A stretch of DNA of 64,000 bases. Source: Ancylostoma caninum (lineage: Eukaryota > Nematoda > Chromadorea > Rhabditida > Ancylostomatidae). The position numbers and the translations under genes were made by a program. Positions 24,331 to 37,470 of this stretch are shown here, one piece after another. Under the pieces are notes generated by a model. It was given only the letters and a program-made list of their open reading frames with translations. It was not told the DNA's origin and did no database searches. Positions within the stretch are counted from its first letter, which is position 1, and each line of letters begins with the position of its first letter. The DNA is taken from the NCBI GenBank assembly GCA_037903475.1, contig JBAJFG010000030.1, forward strand, positions 248,001-312,000. Direction: 5' to 3'.

Positions 24331-25609
24331 GTACTGGAGTGAATTTCCTCCATGTCATATTCAACTTAATTTCTCGGCAAAACTAATACCGATTTCTGCA
24401 AATCGCGCAGAACACAGGGGGAGAACCTAAATAATTTGACTTCAGCAGACGAAAATAGGAAATGAAGTAATTCAAGAAAAATCGTTGCGTGCGACACGAA
24501 GCAAAAGTCTGGGATTATTTCGGTGAAGCTCTAGCTCTGAAACGTCTGGATGAGAGGAATGAACAAGAGGGATCCTTGAGAATAATTCACGGAAGAAAAA
24601 CTCTAGCCCACAAGGATGAGGATGACCGTTGACTTTGAATAGACGCAATGCATAGAAAGTTCTTTATATTCCAAGGTGAAACATGGTTAATATGCTATTC
24701 CAATCCAGTGGCCAATAAGAAAACGGCGGTCAAGTGTAAAAATATGACGTATTTTGATCCTGCCTGATGAACCCCTTTTGAATTCGGGCTCTAATGTATG
24801 TACATATTTGAACGGTGTGCCGCATAGATCACTGGCGAACGGAGCATCAGCCGCTCTGCTGAATACTTTATGGCAAAGGTTTGGGTGGTTAATGGAGAAC
24901 TCTAGTGGTGGAATAAGTACTCCAAACTTGGTAGTACATTTATTCAATATTTGGTTTGAAAAATGGTAATATGGAAAAGACGGGGAAACGCAGGTAAGAC
25001 AAAAAAAAACTAGGGAATAAAGGAAGGAAGTCGAGATGGTTCGATAAAGCTGAGAGGGAAGCGCTCTGAACTGCCTTGAACTAGAAGGCAGAGGGAAGGG
25101 AATTAAAAAGGGACATCCTATTTACATACGACAAAACAAAGATCAAGAAAGAAGAAAAGTTCTAGACAAGAAAAGAGGAAAGGGAAGGTTAGATTTAGTA
25201 AGTGGAAATAAGCATAAGCCAGGAAGAAATTCAGAGAATAAGAAGAGATGGGACGGCGACAGCAAGGAAAGCAGGCAAGGGGGGGGGGGCGAAGCGATGA
25301 AGCCCACTCAGCCATCAAGAGGAATAATATGCCTTTTGCAGTGTAAAGCCCAAAGTACGAATAAATGAGAGAATTGAAGAAAATCAGGAGAAACGATGGA
25401 AAGCAATGATGCGGAAGGTAAATATGACCTCTGTGTTTTCCTGTGAAAAGTTTTAAAAAGCAAAAGGGAACAGAGGGAACACGAGAATTCAGAAGGAGCT
25501 ACTGTGAACTAATTTTAGAAAGGTCAGCTACGGGAGGGGGAAGGGGGCGGGGAGACAACCGCCTCCTGAGTTATCCCAGAAATGTGCTGGGGGCGGGACA
25601 ATGTAGGAA
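24331..25609. other. no gene seen
   Basis: A purine-rich stretch at 25.0-25.6 kb with an 11-G run (25279). The 70-codon ORF ending at 25655 runs in frame into the RT relic. Confidence 0.45.
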
Positions 25610-26220
25610 AAAGATTCGAGAGTTCGAGAAACCACCTGATCTCAGAATAACATAAAACAGCGATAAAGTCATTCATAGTCTGTACAACAAAAGAGATGAC
25701 TACGAATTCAGCGTTATTAGGCACCCCAATAATACGTCTAACATTCCCAGGCACATAGTTACTAATGCGATTGTTGTAGAGGTAATATGAATAAGCAGAG
25801 CTGTAAATTTGAAGACTTTAGAAGCAGAATTCTAGATTTGTGTGCGGTAAATGTTAGAAACGGCTGGACCATATCAACAATACATAGTCATAGGCCTGTG
25901 ACATGCCTTTAGAAATAGACCAACAATAATGCGAAAATATGGACTCCAAAGCGTGATAAATTTCCTACTCATACAAGAAGTAAAGAACAGATTGCTCGCT
26001 CCAAATTACAAATGCGTGAACGCCCCTAGGTGGGAAATTACAAGATACGAATATCAATTATTATTCTCCATAGTTTGTACAATTCTATTATTTCTTCTGC
26101 ATACATCTTATATTCTAGTGATCACCTTTTAAAGTCTCCTTAGAAACTACTGATAAGGGGTGCCAAGGAGACCACACTTCCCGTCTAATTCAAGCTTCGA
26201 AACCGGATTAGTGTGAAAAA
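25610..26220 (+). pseudogene. Penelope-like RT C-terminal relic with 3' repeat
   Basis: A broken plus-strand frame reads FEKPPDLRIT, a stop, then SLYNKRDDYEFSVIRHPNNT and SNIPRHIV, matching MYNKTVFFGFPIKRFPHSSTNIS of the RT at 19 kb. It is followed by stops, a frameshift and FRSRILDLCAVN. The last 80 bp (26141-26220) are a dispersed repeat that also occurs at 18413-18504 and 45733-45830. A 67-codon ORF at 25929-26132 with a hydrophobic tail lies between and is probably chance. Multiple in-frame stops show this copy is dead. Confidence 0.6.
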
Positions 26221-28923
26221 TGTCTGTCTTCATCTCAACGTTTTCTCGCCACTTACTTGTTTATCGAGCTCAGATCGTAGTCGTAAATTTGTATATTTCA
26301 AGAAATGACCATTGGTTCCTTGGAAATTTTTCTATAGGACATTCCTGAGAACAGATACTCAAGGATTAGATGTTTAAAAAATAGAAAACATTGAGCAAAA
26401 GTCAGGAGTTGTGAACATGCTCTGTAACGGACGACTCCTTGGCAGCTTCTTCGCTAAACTACCGGCACGGACAGAGCAGCTTCAGAAACCTCTGTGAAAT
26501 TGCTGATCAATGCTAACAAAATAAACTGCTGCATTGCTGATTCCTAGCATCGCTGATTTTTCCAGCAAAGATGTAAAATTGAAATATTCCCCCAGAGTAC
26601 AAAATTTCGCCGCAAGTGCTTACTGTTGTGAGGGCAGCTTGAGAAAACGGCTGCCACCACGATAGCATCGGGGTTGCTGGGTCTCTATTATAGACAACTA
26701 TGCCTCAGGCTAAAGTACGTTTGACCAATGTAAACCCAAAGTGTGAGCAATAACGATAAGTGTCAGATGGATAGGAGGGTCAAACCCTATGTTTCGATAG
26801 CGACCACAGAATAAGTTGCTTGTCTAGCGTTTATCTCGCTCTTAGAACAAAATACCTTGTAGGAGGACGAATAAGGCGAAGACGATATAGGGGTTTAACT
26901 TTGGACACAGCTGCCACCCGATGAGAATGGAGAAGACCGGGTGGCGAAGACGGTAGACGAAGACTGAGGAGGCTCCAAGCGATGGCCGGTACATCGACGT
27001 GGGCGCGGGAGCGTTCGCGCCAATGGCGGGGTATCGGAGATCGCAAGTAGGTCGTGGCGACGTTCACGACACCTACTCAGCGCATGAAAAGAACATGTTT
27101 TAGCAGGACGTGCAGGAGCTGCTATGAAGAAATACACAAAAATTTCTAGGAATTCCAGAGATCTTATTGCCGCTGCTATTACTGGTACAACACAGCATTA
27201 GCACTATTAATTCTGTGACTTCTGAGAGTCACTATCACTATTAATCCTGTGACTTCTGAGAGTAGCTCTCTTTTAGGTCATTACAAGAAGATTTACACTT
27301 CCGTAATCGCATTAATCTACGGATTTGCAGAGTTACAGTATCGTAAGCCTGGTAAGGCACCAGAAATCGTGCGTAGTTGCAGCGATCTTTTGTGCTGTAG
27401 TGTACTTGGGAGCGAATAAAAGCCGAATAATCTAAGAGCTGATCCAAGAGATACGAATTTTCGGAAATGCGGGAGCCCGAGAATCTTTCTTACAATTCGT
27501 CGAGGGATGCACTGCACTCTGTCTTTATTTGAAAATGTGAACTTTTGGCTCATTCGGAATCAAATTTACGAACTCAAATTTATCCTATGCATTATTCGGT
27601 CCTTACTATATCCTATAGCTGTTACTGTGGTAGCTTAGAGACCTTCTCGTCCTTCTCATCTCCAAAGATTTGAGAGATTTTCTTTCTAAAGATGTTTTCC
27701 GAGAAATTCATGGCAAGATAATGTTAACGCCATAGTGGATCCAAAAGAGGATCTCAAGCTCCGAACGAGGACTGCTGTATGTCCGAATATCATGTCGTTG
27801 TGATCCTTTTCGTTAATAGAAGGCAATGGAAGAAGCACGAGCGACCGCGGCTGGGGTAAAGTTACCTTTATTTTCAAATATTTACTTTTACTATTTTTTT
27901 CGAAATAATATTCTTATCGATCATTTATTATTATAATTAATCTTTTCGTCAATTTTGTTCTCCTCCCTCTGGGTCCCTGAAGCTGCGGAGACTATATTTT
28001 TTTCACTCCTGCCACCCTCCTCCCACCCCCCCCCCCGCTCTGCCCACTTTCTGCCTCCGATGCTGATGAGGCATTAGGATAGGTACTACCTGGATTGTTC
28101 TAGCTCTGGCTCACGTCCATCATGGTGTGAAATACAGTGATGTGTCAAATGAAGCAGTTGGCGCGTTGAAGTCCATATCAACTATAGGTGAATTTGTGTG
28201 TTCTTAGCGCGTTAACCCTGGGTAACCTCGACAATATGCCTGACTACAGGTCTTCTTGGGATAAGTAATGAAGGGTGCGCGTTTTTTTCATAAATGTTGT
28301 TATAGTTTTGAATCGTCGTCGTCATATCGTACGAACCTACTCACCGGTTCCGTTTGGAGCACGCCCACATGTCTAGTTTGAGTCCCACGGAACCATAAAG
28401 CAGCACACGGAATCCGCCAATGATTTTGAGACAGAATGAGATAGAACAACTAGCCACATTTTTTTTTGTGTGATTGCAGAATTAAATGCGAAATGGAACG
28501 ATGCCAGGAATTTAATAGGTCCGCCACCATTTCATTGTGTTTTCGATCTCTTTCTCACTGAGTGAAAAAAGTGTCGTTAAGAGCGCCCTAGTACTAGGGT
28601 GGTTATAAAGTCTTCAGCTGATTTTTTTTTGAAAGTTCTAGAACTTTCGATTAGTGATCGGTACCCATGATCTATTATATGATAGTTGTAGATCGCTCTC
28701 GGAACTTCTCCATAATAAGTGTACATAAGCGGCTTGCCTTCCTTAACTTTAATCACGATGTCAATTCCACAAGAACACCTAGGAGCCATAATCAGTCTTT
28801 CCTTCTCTTCCCTCATCGAAGGAGTTTCTGGAAGACCTGATTATTGGAGATGAGAGTTGTGGCTTCTATGATTCCACACGCATGGCGCTATGTGGCTCGC
28901 TCGAATAGAACACCTACCAAACA
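26221..28923. other. no gene seen
   Basis: A GC-rich patch at 26.9-27.1 kb, a two-copy 34-bp repeat at 27.2 kb, and an 11-C run at 28026. Confidence 0.45.
27203..27270. repeat. two tandem ~34-bp units
   Basis: ACTATTAATTCTGTGACTTC and ACTATTAATCCTGTGACTTC, each continuing TGAGAGT. Confidence 0.85.
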
Positions 28924-29274
28924 ATGTGTCTCCTTTGCTACTCCTGGGATTCGCGAGGAATTACAAGCTGCTCTTGCAAGCACACTCAATTACCAGTAAC
29001 ATTTACGCCAATCAACTGCAGAAAGGCGCAGATGCTGTTCGAGAAGAATGACGAGTTTTTTTTTGTAAACCTACGCCATGATGACGATAGGCCCCATATA
29101 GCTAAGGAGACCAGTGAAAAATTGGAGGAGCTAGGCTGGGTCAGGGTTCCCTATTTTTCTGACATTGCCCATTCCGACTACTGTTTATTTTGCTCCTTCA
29201 ATAGATTCCAAGCTAAGAAAAAATCCTCCAAAATTGAAGATGTAGAAAGAGTAGTCAGCTATGTACTTTATTGA
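28924..29274 (+). pseudogene. mariner transposase C-terminal relic
   Basis: The frame reads LRHDDDRPHIAKETSEKLEE, LGWVRVPYFSDIAHSDYCLF and IEDVERVV, matching HDNARPH, YSPDLAPSDYHLF and the C-terminal block of mariner transposases. Just upstream, in another frame, is ITSNIYANQLQKGADAVREE, the block that normally precedes it, so a frameshift lies near 29050. Catalytic Asp positions are partly retained. A possible left end with TA before CTAGGGTGGTTATAAAG lies at 28595, but no matching right end was found. Confidence 0.7.
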
Positions 29275-32200
29275 CTCCCAGCTTCCCAAGTTAAGGAGAA
29301 AGGGGTTGTTGACCATTAGTTGGGATACTGCAGTGACTAACCATGGTTATTTTATTGTTCAGTAAATTCCACTGTATGTTGGGTAATAAAATAACGCAGA
29401 AAAAAGTCTCAAGCTCAGAAAGAAGAAAAGTCGAAGAAACAAGTAGTTCAAGACTTTCTTACAATCCTAATATTTGTGATTTTTCCTTTATGTAAGTTAT
29501 TTAATGAACAACTCGTCCTTATCGTGAACTCCCACCAAGTTTATTGACACGGTTGTACGTAGGAATTGCCCACAAAACGACTTGCCGACCGACACCCTAG
29601 AAAAAATTGCTGGTGGAGCATGGACAAAACGCTGGTTGTGTATTTGACAGGAGACGAATATGTCGAGCACACTGATGCATGGACGGATATAATTAAAAGA
29701 GATCCGTTTTGTTCGTATTAAACATGAATTTGAAATGAAAATGGCGCTGCCGGCCGGCGTTTTGCTGGTTCTGGGACAAAACACCCGCTAATAAATGCTA
29801 CGAAGCCCAGGATCAGCCTATGTTTCTAGGGATTGGGTGAGGATCTCTCCCCGTCAATTTTTTCTTCTCTTTTTCATCTTCCTTCGTTGTGAGTGACAGT
29901 GAACAGTCGGAACGTCAAGTGCTGCTGATTAATAACTCGATTTCTTCCTGAAAAGTTCATTCCACGTCGACCAAGGGAAAAACTTAATCATATTCTCAAG
30001 GGAGGTGCCACTTTAAAGCTTGAATATCAGGAAGCTTTTTCTTTTTGTACGATAATAGAACGGTTGTGTAATTACGTGAAATTGGATTGATGATGAAGAG
30101 AATCGCCTCCTGTACTACTGTACCTGTTCTCATCATAGCATAGTAGTTCGATTGGAGCGTGATAATATCTAATATGCATCAAATCGTAGAAGTAAGGCGT
30201 ATAACAGCGCTTTACGTCGTAATGTAACGAGTTTAAACAACAGCTCCAAAATGCTCATCTCCCACTACTTAAAGGACTAACGGACTAACGAAACTTCCAA
30301 TAAAAATTGTCATTCTTCAGCCCAACGGTACTGTACTTACCGTCAAAGAGGTCCGTTAACGCAAATCATTCGAAGATTTTAGCCATTACAAATTTTCTGC
30401 ACCAAATTTCCAGGAAAAAAAAAACTACTTCCGCCAAAAAATGCCTATGGATGCTACTTGGTGGGCGATGAAAAAAACCCGTACTTTTTTGCACCGTAAC
30501 GTCATTTTTGTCCGATTACGGTAAGTATACGATAGATACGGTATGCAACAGGATTTCCAATACACATATAATGTAATTTGTGGCGTCATTATTATAATTA
30601 TGCATCTTCTTTTGATTTACTCAATCTAATTACTAAAAATCACTTCTTTTTCAATCCGTCATATTTAATTAATCCATTTTGTAAGAGAATGGGCACTGTG
30701 AGGCCAAAAGTAGTGAGTCATATTTCTGTGATTGGTCAGTTCAAATTAGGGGCCAATCACCGAATCATGACCCGCTCCCTCTTGGCTCAGCGCGTCTTAC
30801 CAGCACTTTATGAACGACTTCAAAAAAATTATATCGCTAATTCGGCCTAGGTAGATTTCCTCATCCGTGGAAGCCTCAGTTTTACCCTATGCCTTTTTTT
30901 GGGCCGGCACTGATAAGCAACAAAAAATTTTTTTATTTTCCAAGCCTTGCTCCAGACTCAGACAAAATCTGTGCTGCAGATGAGAAGTCTCGTTAATCAG
31001 TCACTTTCAATGATAGGATTCTGTTTTCTTCTCATTCGCCATGTTTACAAAAAACCACATTCTTCAAGAGTTGTTTATGTCAACAAGTCTGCATAGCTGT
31101 GCACATACCAAATTACTTTTAGTTTGCATAATTTTCTGCAGAAGATGCTTCTAGAATTCCTTCCAAGAATTGGAAGAGGTGCAAGGATAACTATGAGCCA
31201 GTATTGGTGATTGCTCTCGGGATTCCAAGCTCAGCCAAACGTTTATGATGCCAGTGACATTGCATAGGATTTCTGCGAAACAGCTATTCATAGCATTGCT
31301 CTAATAATCGCAATCAAGCCTCGATGGAGCAATCTAATGTCTGGAACGTCATGCTCGTGGAGAAGAGGGGGGGGGGTGAGTATGCTTTGAGAATTTTCAT
31401 TGCGAAAGTTTGACGGATTCCAGGTTCTAAGCTAGTTCTTATGTCCACATTGAGTGTAGAAAACACCTATTGCAGTTTAGAATCTGCTAAGGGGCAATGC
31501 CAGACGTGATGTTTGAACATTCCGAAAATAGACAGCCACTTCCATGAACACTTCCAAGCTTCCCTACCATAAATGCTACATAAAATGTTTTTTATAACCT
31601 GTCAGTGCGTTAAAGATGCAAAATTTGATTGGAGCCTGTTTTACTGCTTGTTAAACAGAACAAATTCGGCATCTGAAATATTGTTCACTAGTGAGAATTA
31701 AATAGAGCCAACCTAATTAATCTACGTAACTGTTCTTTAATAGTTTCACATGAAGTTATCCAAGTTTAGAAAGGCTCGAGTAGATGGAAAAGCTACCGGA
31801 ACACTTTCTGGAGGAAAAATTCAGCAGAATAAATCCTGCAAGCTAAATTCTGCTATGTTGGTTGACCCAGAATTCAACCTCAGTAATCTTGCCATACGCT
31901 TATGTTTCAGCAAATTCACCATAAAAATTGTGACACTACCAACAATGGGCTAGGGAGCTAGGATGATCACAGTATTTTGTTGGACTGGAAAAGTAACCAA
32001 ATAAAAGCTTACAGGTCGTTGAACGGTAGGATAAGCTAAGTACAGGATACGATCGGAATCCCAAAACGACCGCGGCCATTCTACTATCCTCAAGACAACC
32101 TATGGAGCTAGTATGTGACCCCTCCTCCATGTGGAACAGACGCGATCGCCCTTTTATAAGGGGGATTCTTCAATCTTCCTCTAAAAAGGAACCCGTCATT

Positions 32201-34006
32201 TTTTGTAGACACATTCATACCATGCTGTCAATGGAATTTTTACTCTCTCGCTCTCTCTCCCGCTCTCTCTCTTTCTCTCTCTTTCTCCCTTTCTCTTTTT
32301 TCTCTCTCTTCTAAGCTTTCCAAAAAAGTTCTTGAATTAAATAATGTTGTTGTACTGATTTCATAATATTAGTATTCTATTCTACTAGCTAAATATTCAA
32401 ATAAACACATATGATATTAAACCACTATATCATGTTCTTTTATTTTCTATACTGAGAAGTTTGTTGGGATAATGGACTCAATTACTGGCCTGACCGTCGC
32501 AGAAGGGGCTCATTGGAGAGCCGCGAGGTAGTCATTTGTTGAGACTGTCTTCATTTCACTAGTACCATAAACGCTCTAAACCTGCTTTGCTCCTCAACTT
32601 AACACTTGAATACATAACTGCTACTATAAGACTGAGTCCTTCGCCTAGAAAAATCCACCAATCCGACGCACTATCTTCGGAAGTGCTCCATCTAAAAAAT
32701 ACACTATTTATCAGCAGGTACTTTTGCACTATTCTTCACGAACATCGCAAGTCAAAAAAAGAGAACAGTGCCGTTAAACGTATATAGAAGCAGATTCAAA
32801 AACGTCAGAAAGGAAACTGTTCGTCATGTATGTAATCAGACATCTGAATTTTCAGTCTCTCTTTTTGTACCTTAAATTGTAGAGCCTCAGAAGTGCAAAG
32901 TACCAATAGTCAGAATTTTCCGACTATACTACGACTCCAGTGTTTCAACGAAACGTAGACGACAATCCAGAACAACACACTATTGTTAAAGAAAAGGGAG
33001 GAATGGGAAAGGATTAGCTCACAAAGATCTCAGAGTACAGGACGCAGTCATTGCCAGACTACAAAGGCCTTGTGCACGTACATAACTATTGTCTGGGCTT
33101 CTCACAGGTATTATCTCTTCATAGGTGTTCAAACAAAGACTTCCTCCACTACTATGTTCCTGCTCAAAGATTAGACATGTCTCGAGGCTGAAAGGTGATT
33201 GGAGGGCTTACCTACGAGGGGCTACGGTTAATGTGCTAGGCTTTGAGTACGGTCACAGGTGGCAGGGGTCGCTAAGGACTACAAAAGTAATGTGTAAATG
33301 TTGTAGGTGGAAATAGTCACGCATTCGCCGTTCTTTCCACCTGGTTTTGAGCTACATACGAAGTAGAAGAAATAAAGGAATTGTAACTTGTAAAAAATTG
33401 ATTTCCTCAGAAAAGCAAATTGAACATGAAGTTGTTTCGACCTTTCCATTCATTAACACCCCCCCCCCAGAAAAAAAAACTAATTTTTTATACGCGAGTA
33501 GTGATCAAAAATTGACAAGTTTCAGGTTAGCCCACTGAGGAGATGTAATTATTTTAAATATTATATTTCAATTTATGCTAATATACTTGAATCAACATTT
33601 TACATTTTATTTTACAACTGAAATCTATTCAGTCGCAGTAAACCTTGAATTGATCAACATAATTTCGTCAACAGACTCATCCCAACTTTCACAGAATACA
33701 AAAGAGATGCTAAAAACAAATCCAGACATGTACAGCATACCAACAAGTGTTTACTTGCGTTTACTAATTACCACCACATACTTAGCTGTAGGTAAGCAAC
33801 TGCACGTGATGAATAGGATATGAGCCAGAATTACGCTACCATCGAGATGTTAGAAATTTTTGAGCACGGAGTGGAAAAAGACGAAAATATCGGCATTGTG
33901 TATTAGTTCCCAAGTCGTCTTTAGATCTCAGTATGGTACTTCAGTGTAGTTTATAAACTTGTTACCTGAACATAAGGCTGTCAACTTGCTAGAAACTATG
34001 CTTTCA
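29275..34006. other. no gene seen
   Basis: Only chance-length ORFs; a 10-G run at 31367, CT tract at 32.25 kb and a 10-C run at 33459. Confidence 0.45.
32248..32312 (+). repeat. CT-rich low-complexity tract
   Basis: CTCTCTCTCCCGCTCTCTCT followed by TTTC/CTCT mixtures. Confidence 0.9.
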
Positions 34007-34046
34007 AGCCCTGACAAAGGCGGTCCTACCGAAATGTTGGCCAATA
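34007..34046 (+). ncRNA. hammerhead-ribozyme-like motif, copy 2 (decayed)
   Basis: GCC helix I strand, CTGACAA (the G of CTGANGA is A), helix II GGCGG...CTACC, GAAA, ATGT where other copies have ACGT (CpG decay), T, then GGCC helix I partner. It has the same order as the other copies and shares the downstream GGCCAATAAAC with copy 4 (GGCCAGTAAAA). Likely inactive. Confidence 0.35.
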
Positions 34047-34226
34047 AACTACACCGACAACTCCATATTCGGCTGACTAGATCATGAGTTATACTGGAGT
34101 ATCAACAATCCTTATGAATCGATAGATCAGAAAATGATTGTTCGATCTACGCTCTGTTCCTGATCTTTGCGAAAAAGGAGAAAAGCGCATTGACTATCTT
34201 TCCTTTTTCCTCTCTTTGTTTTCCTT

Positions 34227-34290
34227 TTTTAGAGCATGTTATGCACATGCAACGCATTGACGGGTTGCATGTGCATAACCTGCTCTAAAA
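34227..34290. repeat. 64-bp near-perfect hairpin
   Basis: 27-bp arms with a single mismatch: TTTTAGAGCATGTTATGCAC... pairs with its complement ending TGCTCTAAAA; the loop is about 10 bases. Too long and too exact for chance. It could be a tiny MITE or the two ends of a deleted element. Confidence 0.8.
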
Positions 34291-34764
34291 TGGAACAGTT
34301 CCGAAGGCAAGTCCCTTCTGAGAAATTCACGGTGAAACTGAATGTATTTGCATGTTAGCGTATTCTGTCTAGAAAATTTTCGACAATCTGTAGGAAATTC
34401 TCTTCTTAGGCCTTTTTATTTATGATTATGCACACCACATACAACTCCGCCGTATGTTTGCTGTTTTTCAACTTTAGCTTCCGTACGAAAGGCAGAAAGC
34501 TGTTTCAATGCTTTCTTGGAGAAACTTGGTATCGGCTCGCCTGACACGACGATTCGCGGATGACGCTAGATGGATGTATTTAATGCAGAAGCTACAAGGA
34601 TCTCCGAACAGTAAAAGCCTGCAAAGGTGGCTTGACGACAAAATGAAGAAAACTCAAGCATATATTATCAAAGCTGAAGTAACGTGTGTGTGGAGATGGT
34701 ATGAAAACGCTGGACTCTTCGCAAATTCAATACGATATCAACCGTACCGTTGCGATGTAGAGAG

Positions 34765-34791
34765 TAAATAAATAAATGAATAAATAAATAA
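34765..34791. repeat. (AAAT)n microsatellite
   Basis: TAAATAAATAAATGAATAAA, one interruption. Confidence 0.9.
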
Positions 34792-35304
34792 TGTAGCTAA
34801 TTTTTTTCAGTCTTTCCTTTGCCGCCAAGCTGAGCGGCCGAGCCTACCTCCACTAGCTTCAACGTAATGCGAGCTATGTGGAGAGAAGACTTCGACCAAC
34901 ACGCGGTCAGCAGGCATGGGTCGTACGCCCGTATATTCAACAGTTCGCCTTCACCTCCGTATGATGAAGTTAAAGAGTAGAGAGAAATGCTCAACATCAA
35001 GCTGGACATCGACAACTGGAGCAACTGGAGATTCTAGAGCTACTGTTGATCTCTACGCAATAACAGACCGATGTTAATCGTTCTTTTGCGATACAGAGGT
35101 GTAGTAATGATAGTTAGAATTGGGTGCTAGAAAAAGAGATTTAATGTGTATTGCGCAACTGGGGTACCACGAATGACGCTATAGTGCCGTTGCCTAGAAT
35201 TCAAGACTTTTTGGATTTCTTTTTTCGTTTTTGTGCGGTTCTGTGTAGTTCTGTGTTGTGTTTTCTTTTTCAATCAGTGTTTGGAGCATCATGAGTGCAT
35301 TTGA

Positions 35305-35329
35305 CAAATAAATAAATAAATAAATAAAC
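35305..35329. repeat. (AAAT)n microsatellite
   Basis: Six AAAT units followed by AAAC. Confidence 0.9.
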
Positions 35330-36829
35330 AATAATTCAAGGGTTGCGTCGGAATCGGAGCTAGGTGAGAAGTAAGCTTCCTCTTGGTGGCGAATCTGCTA
35401 ATTTGCTGTCAAACACGGAAGTTAAGCTATGTACGTATTCAGCCTATACATATTAGTATGATTCTTCTAGGGTCAAATTTCATTCGTGCCAATAAGTACT
35501 TTGCTGATACTCTTCCCCTTCAGTGGAACGCAGTGAAATAGCTAATTGGGTGAATCACATGGAGCGATTCATATTTGGATTGCTCAAAACGGAACATTCT
35601 CAGAAACTATGCACTCCTCCATTGAAAAGAAAAAACGTTAGCTATGTCTACGCTTTTAATCTGAATAAGCAGCCTTGTTTGTGTAAAAACCAATTTATTG
35701 ATGTTTCGCGGTACAGAAACTTAGAAAAAGAAACCGTGGCTGCATTCCATCTCGTAGAAAGCGCTGAGGTTCTATACCTCGTCGAACAATGGACCTATAC
35801 TAAATTCCTCAATTACTAGGTGCACCTCTCTAGCCTTCGCAACACTTGTCTTGGGGAGATCAATAATTCAGTCCCCCGCTTTCCTAACGTTGTACAGTAA
35901 TTATCATAACATAAGTACTAATTTCCAGCGGAAACCAGTGATTAAGAAAGTACTTACGTAAGAAGCAGGTTTACTAAGAAGTTGAAAAGATGTTGATTGT
36001 TAGTGACAGGAGTTGTAATCAGACAGTTTTTCGTCTTTTTAAAACCGAATCTTTAGACTTTCATTTCAGTGCAGATAATTGCATCAGTACTTGTGTGATA
36101 TACGACGACGAGAACTAAAAGAAAGGCTCTGAGGGCCATATTTTCATCAAGGCAATGTACTGCTAGGAAAATAAAAAATAAAATGCCCCAATTGTTCTTC
36201 TAGAATTAGCTACAACACTTAATCATCTTCTATTTAAAGTAAATAATAAAAATAAAATGAGAAATAATTGCATAGAGCTAGTTATCTCTAATTACGCAGA
36301 GAGGTTTGAAGCAAAGTGAAGTTGCTACAACAATTTGCGAGAATTGACGACTGCAACCCTTGCCGGGCCGAACAGCTCGGCTAGGACGATGAGAGGAGCG
36401 ATTTCACACTCTTCAGTGTAAGTCTATTGAAAAATGTGATACGGATCAAGATAGGGAACCTTATCGAACGCTCAAACAGACGACTTTTGTTGCATAGTGT
36501 TGAAGAAGTCATTCAACTCTCCTGGGTAAAAACTGGAGTTGTCTCCGATGCTTATTGACTCGTACACTCACTGCACAGAGATTGTTCTTTACCTGATAGA
36601 AACTGAAAGGAACATGACATTGAAAATGAAAATCTGCCTGACTTCGGATACTTTAAGAATGGTGCATCAGGTATCAGGTAAAGGACAGAACTAACGGCGC
36701 ATACATATATAATATTTTCCGATCCCTAATAGAAACGGTTGAGCGAATTCGCCAGCAATCTTGCAAATATGTACTGGATTGTTCGGAAGGTAACTGGGAT
36801 TTTCAGATGTTTTAAAAAAATTTATTTCC

Positions 36830-37470
36830 TCATAAGAAGGAACACGAATTGATGAATTTCCATATTGTTTGATTTGCTTTTGCCATCTTTCTGGTTATTT
36901 CATGACTGCTCTCTCGCAGAACTTCCGGTCTTTCTCAGCAAAAAAAAACTAGGCTTCATGAGATTCGATATCCTCACATTCGGTAGAAGTTTTCCCATCC
37001 AGGTAGTTCTGCAACGATCGAGTTATGTAAATGGTTGTCGGATGGCGCAAGATCAGCGCTATATGGTGGATATAACGTAAAATCTCAACCAAGCTCTATT
37101 ATTTTTTGCCGAATCGCCAAAGATGTATGTGGTCCATCATAGAGCTCGGAATTGACATTCTGGTCCCTTGGAAGCACCTCAAAATATATTACACCTTTGT
37201 GGTTCCACTGAAATGATAGCATGAAATTCTTTTGATGGCGATCGGCTTTGGACATCGTTTGAGCAAAATCAGCTTTGATCATGATCGCTTATTATTATTG
37301 TACCATTATGTAAATAGTCCATTTTTCATAACCAGTTACCATTAGCTCCAAAAACAGGTAAAATAGGTCGTTTTCATCGCGTTTGAAATGCAAATCGTAG
37401 ATACTAACTTGCTGCGTTAAGTAAATTTCCATCAATTCACCGTGGCACCCAAACATTTTTTACCTTTTTT
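36830..37470 (-). pseudogene. mariner transposase relic with internal deletion
   Basis: Minus strand: HFKRDENDLFYLF, MVTGYEKWTIYI (TGDEKW with Asp to Tyr), SFQWNHKGVIYFEVLP, NVNSELY joined directly to DGPHTSLAIRQKIIELG, then YPPYSADLAPSDNHLH. In complete mariners about 35-40 residues separate NSELY from the HDNARPH block, so this copy has an internal deletion there. Several stops and frameshifts. TIRs were not found. It is a different copy from the 57-kb element. Confidence 0.75.

Larger units (their letters stand above)
34291..36829. other. no gene seen
   Basis: Two AAAT microsatellites. ORFs at 34508 (87 codons) and 35523 (98 codons) show no family motif; no supported splice structure. Confidence 0.45.

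Noticed and set aside
23951..24430. 159-codon plus ORF
   Set aside because: It covers the TTAAAGG foldback and overlaps 125- and 82-codon ORFs in other frames; no motif.
28577..28816. 79-codon minus ORF
   Set aside because: No transposase or other motif; it starts at a possible mariner left end and is probably non-coding.
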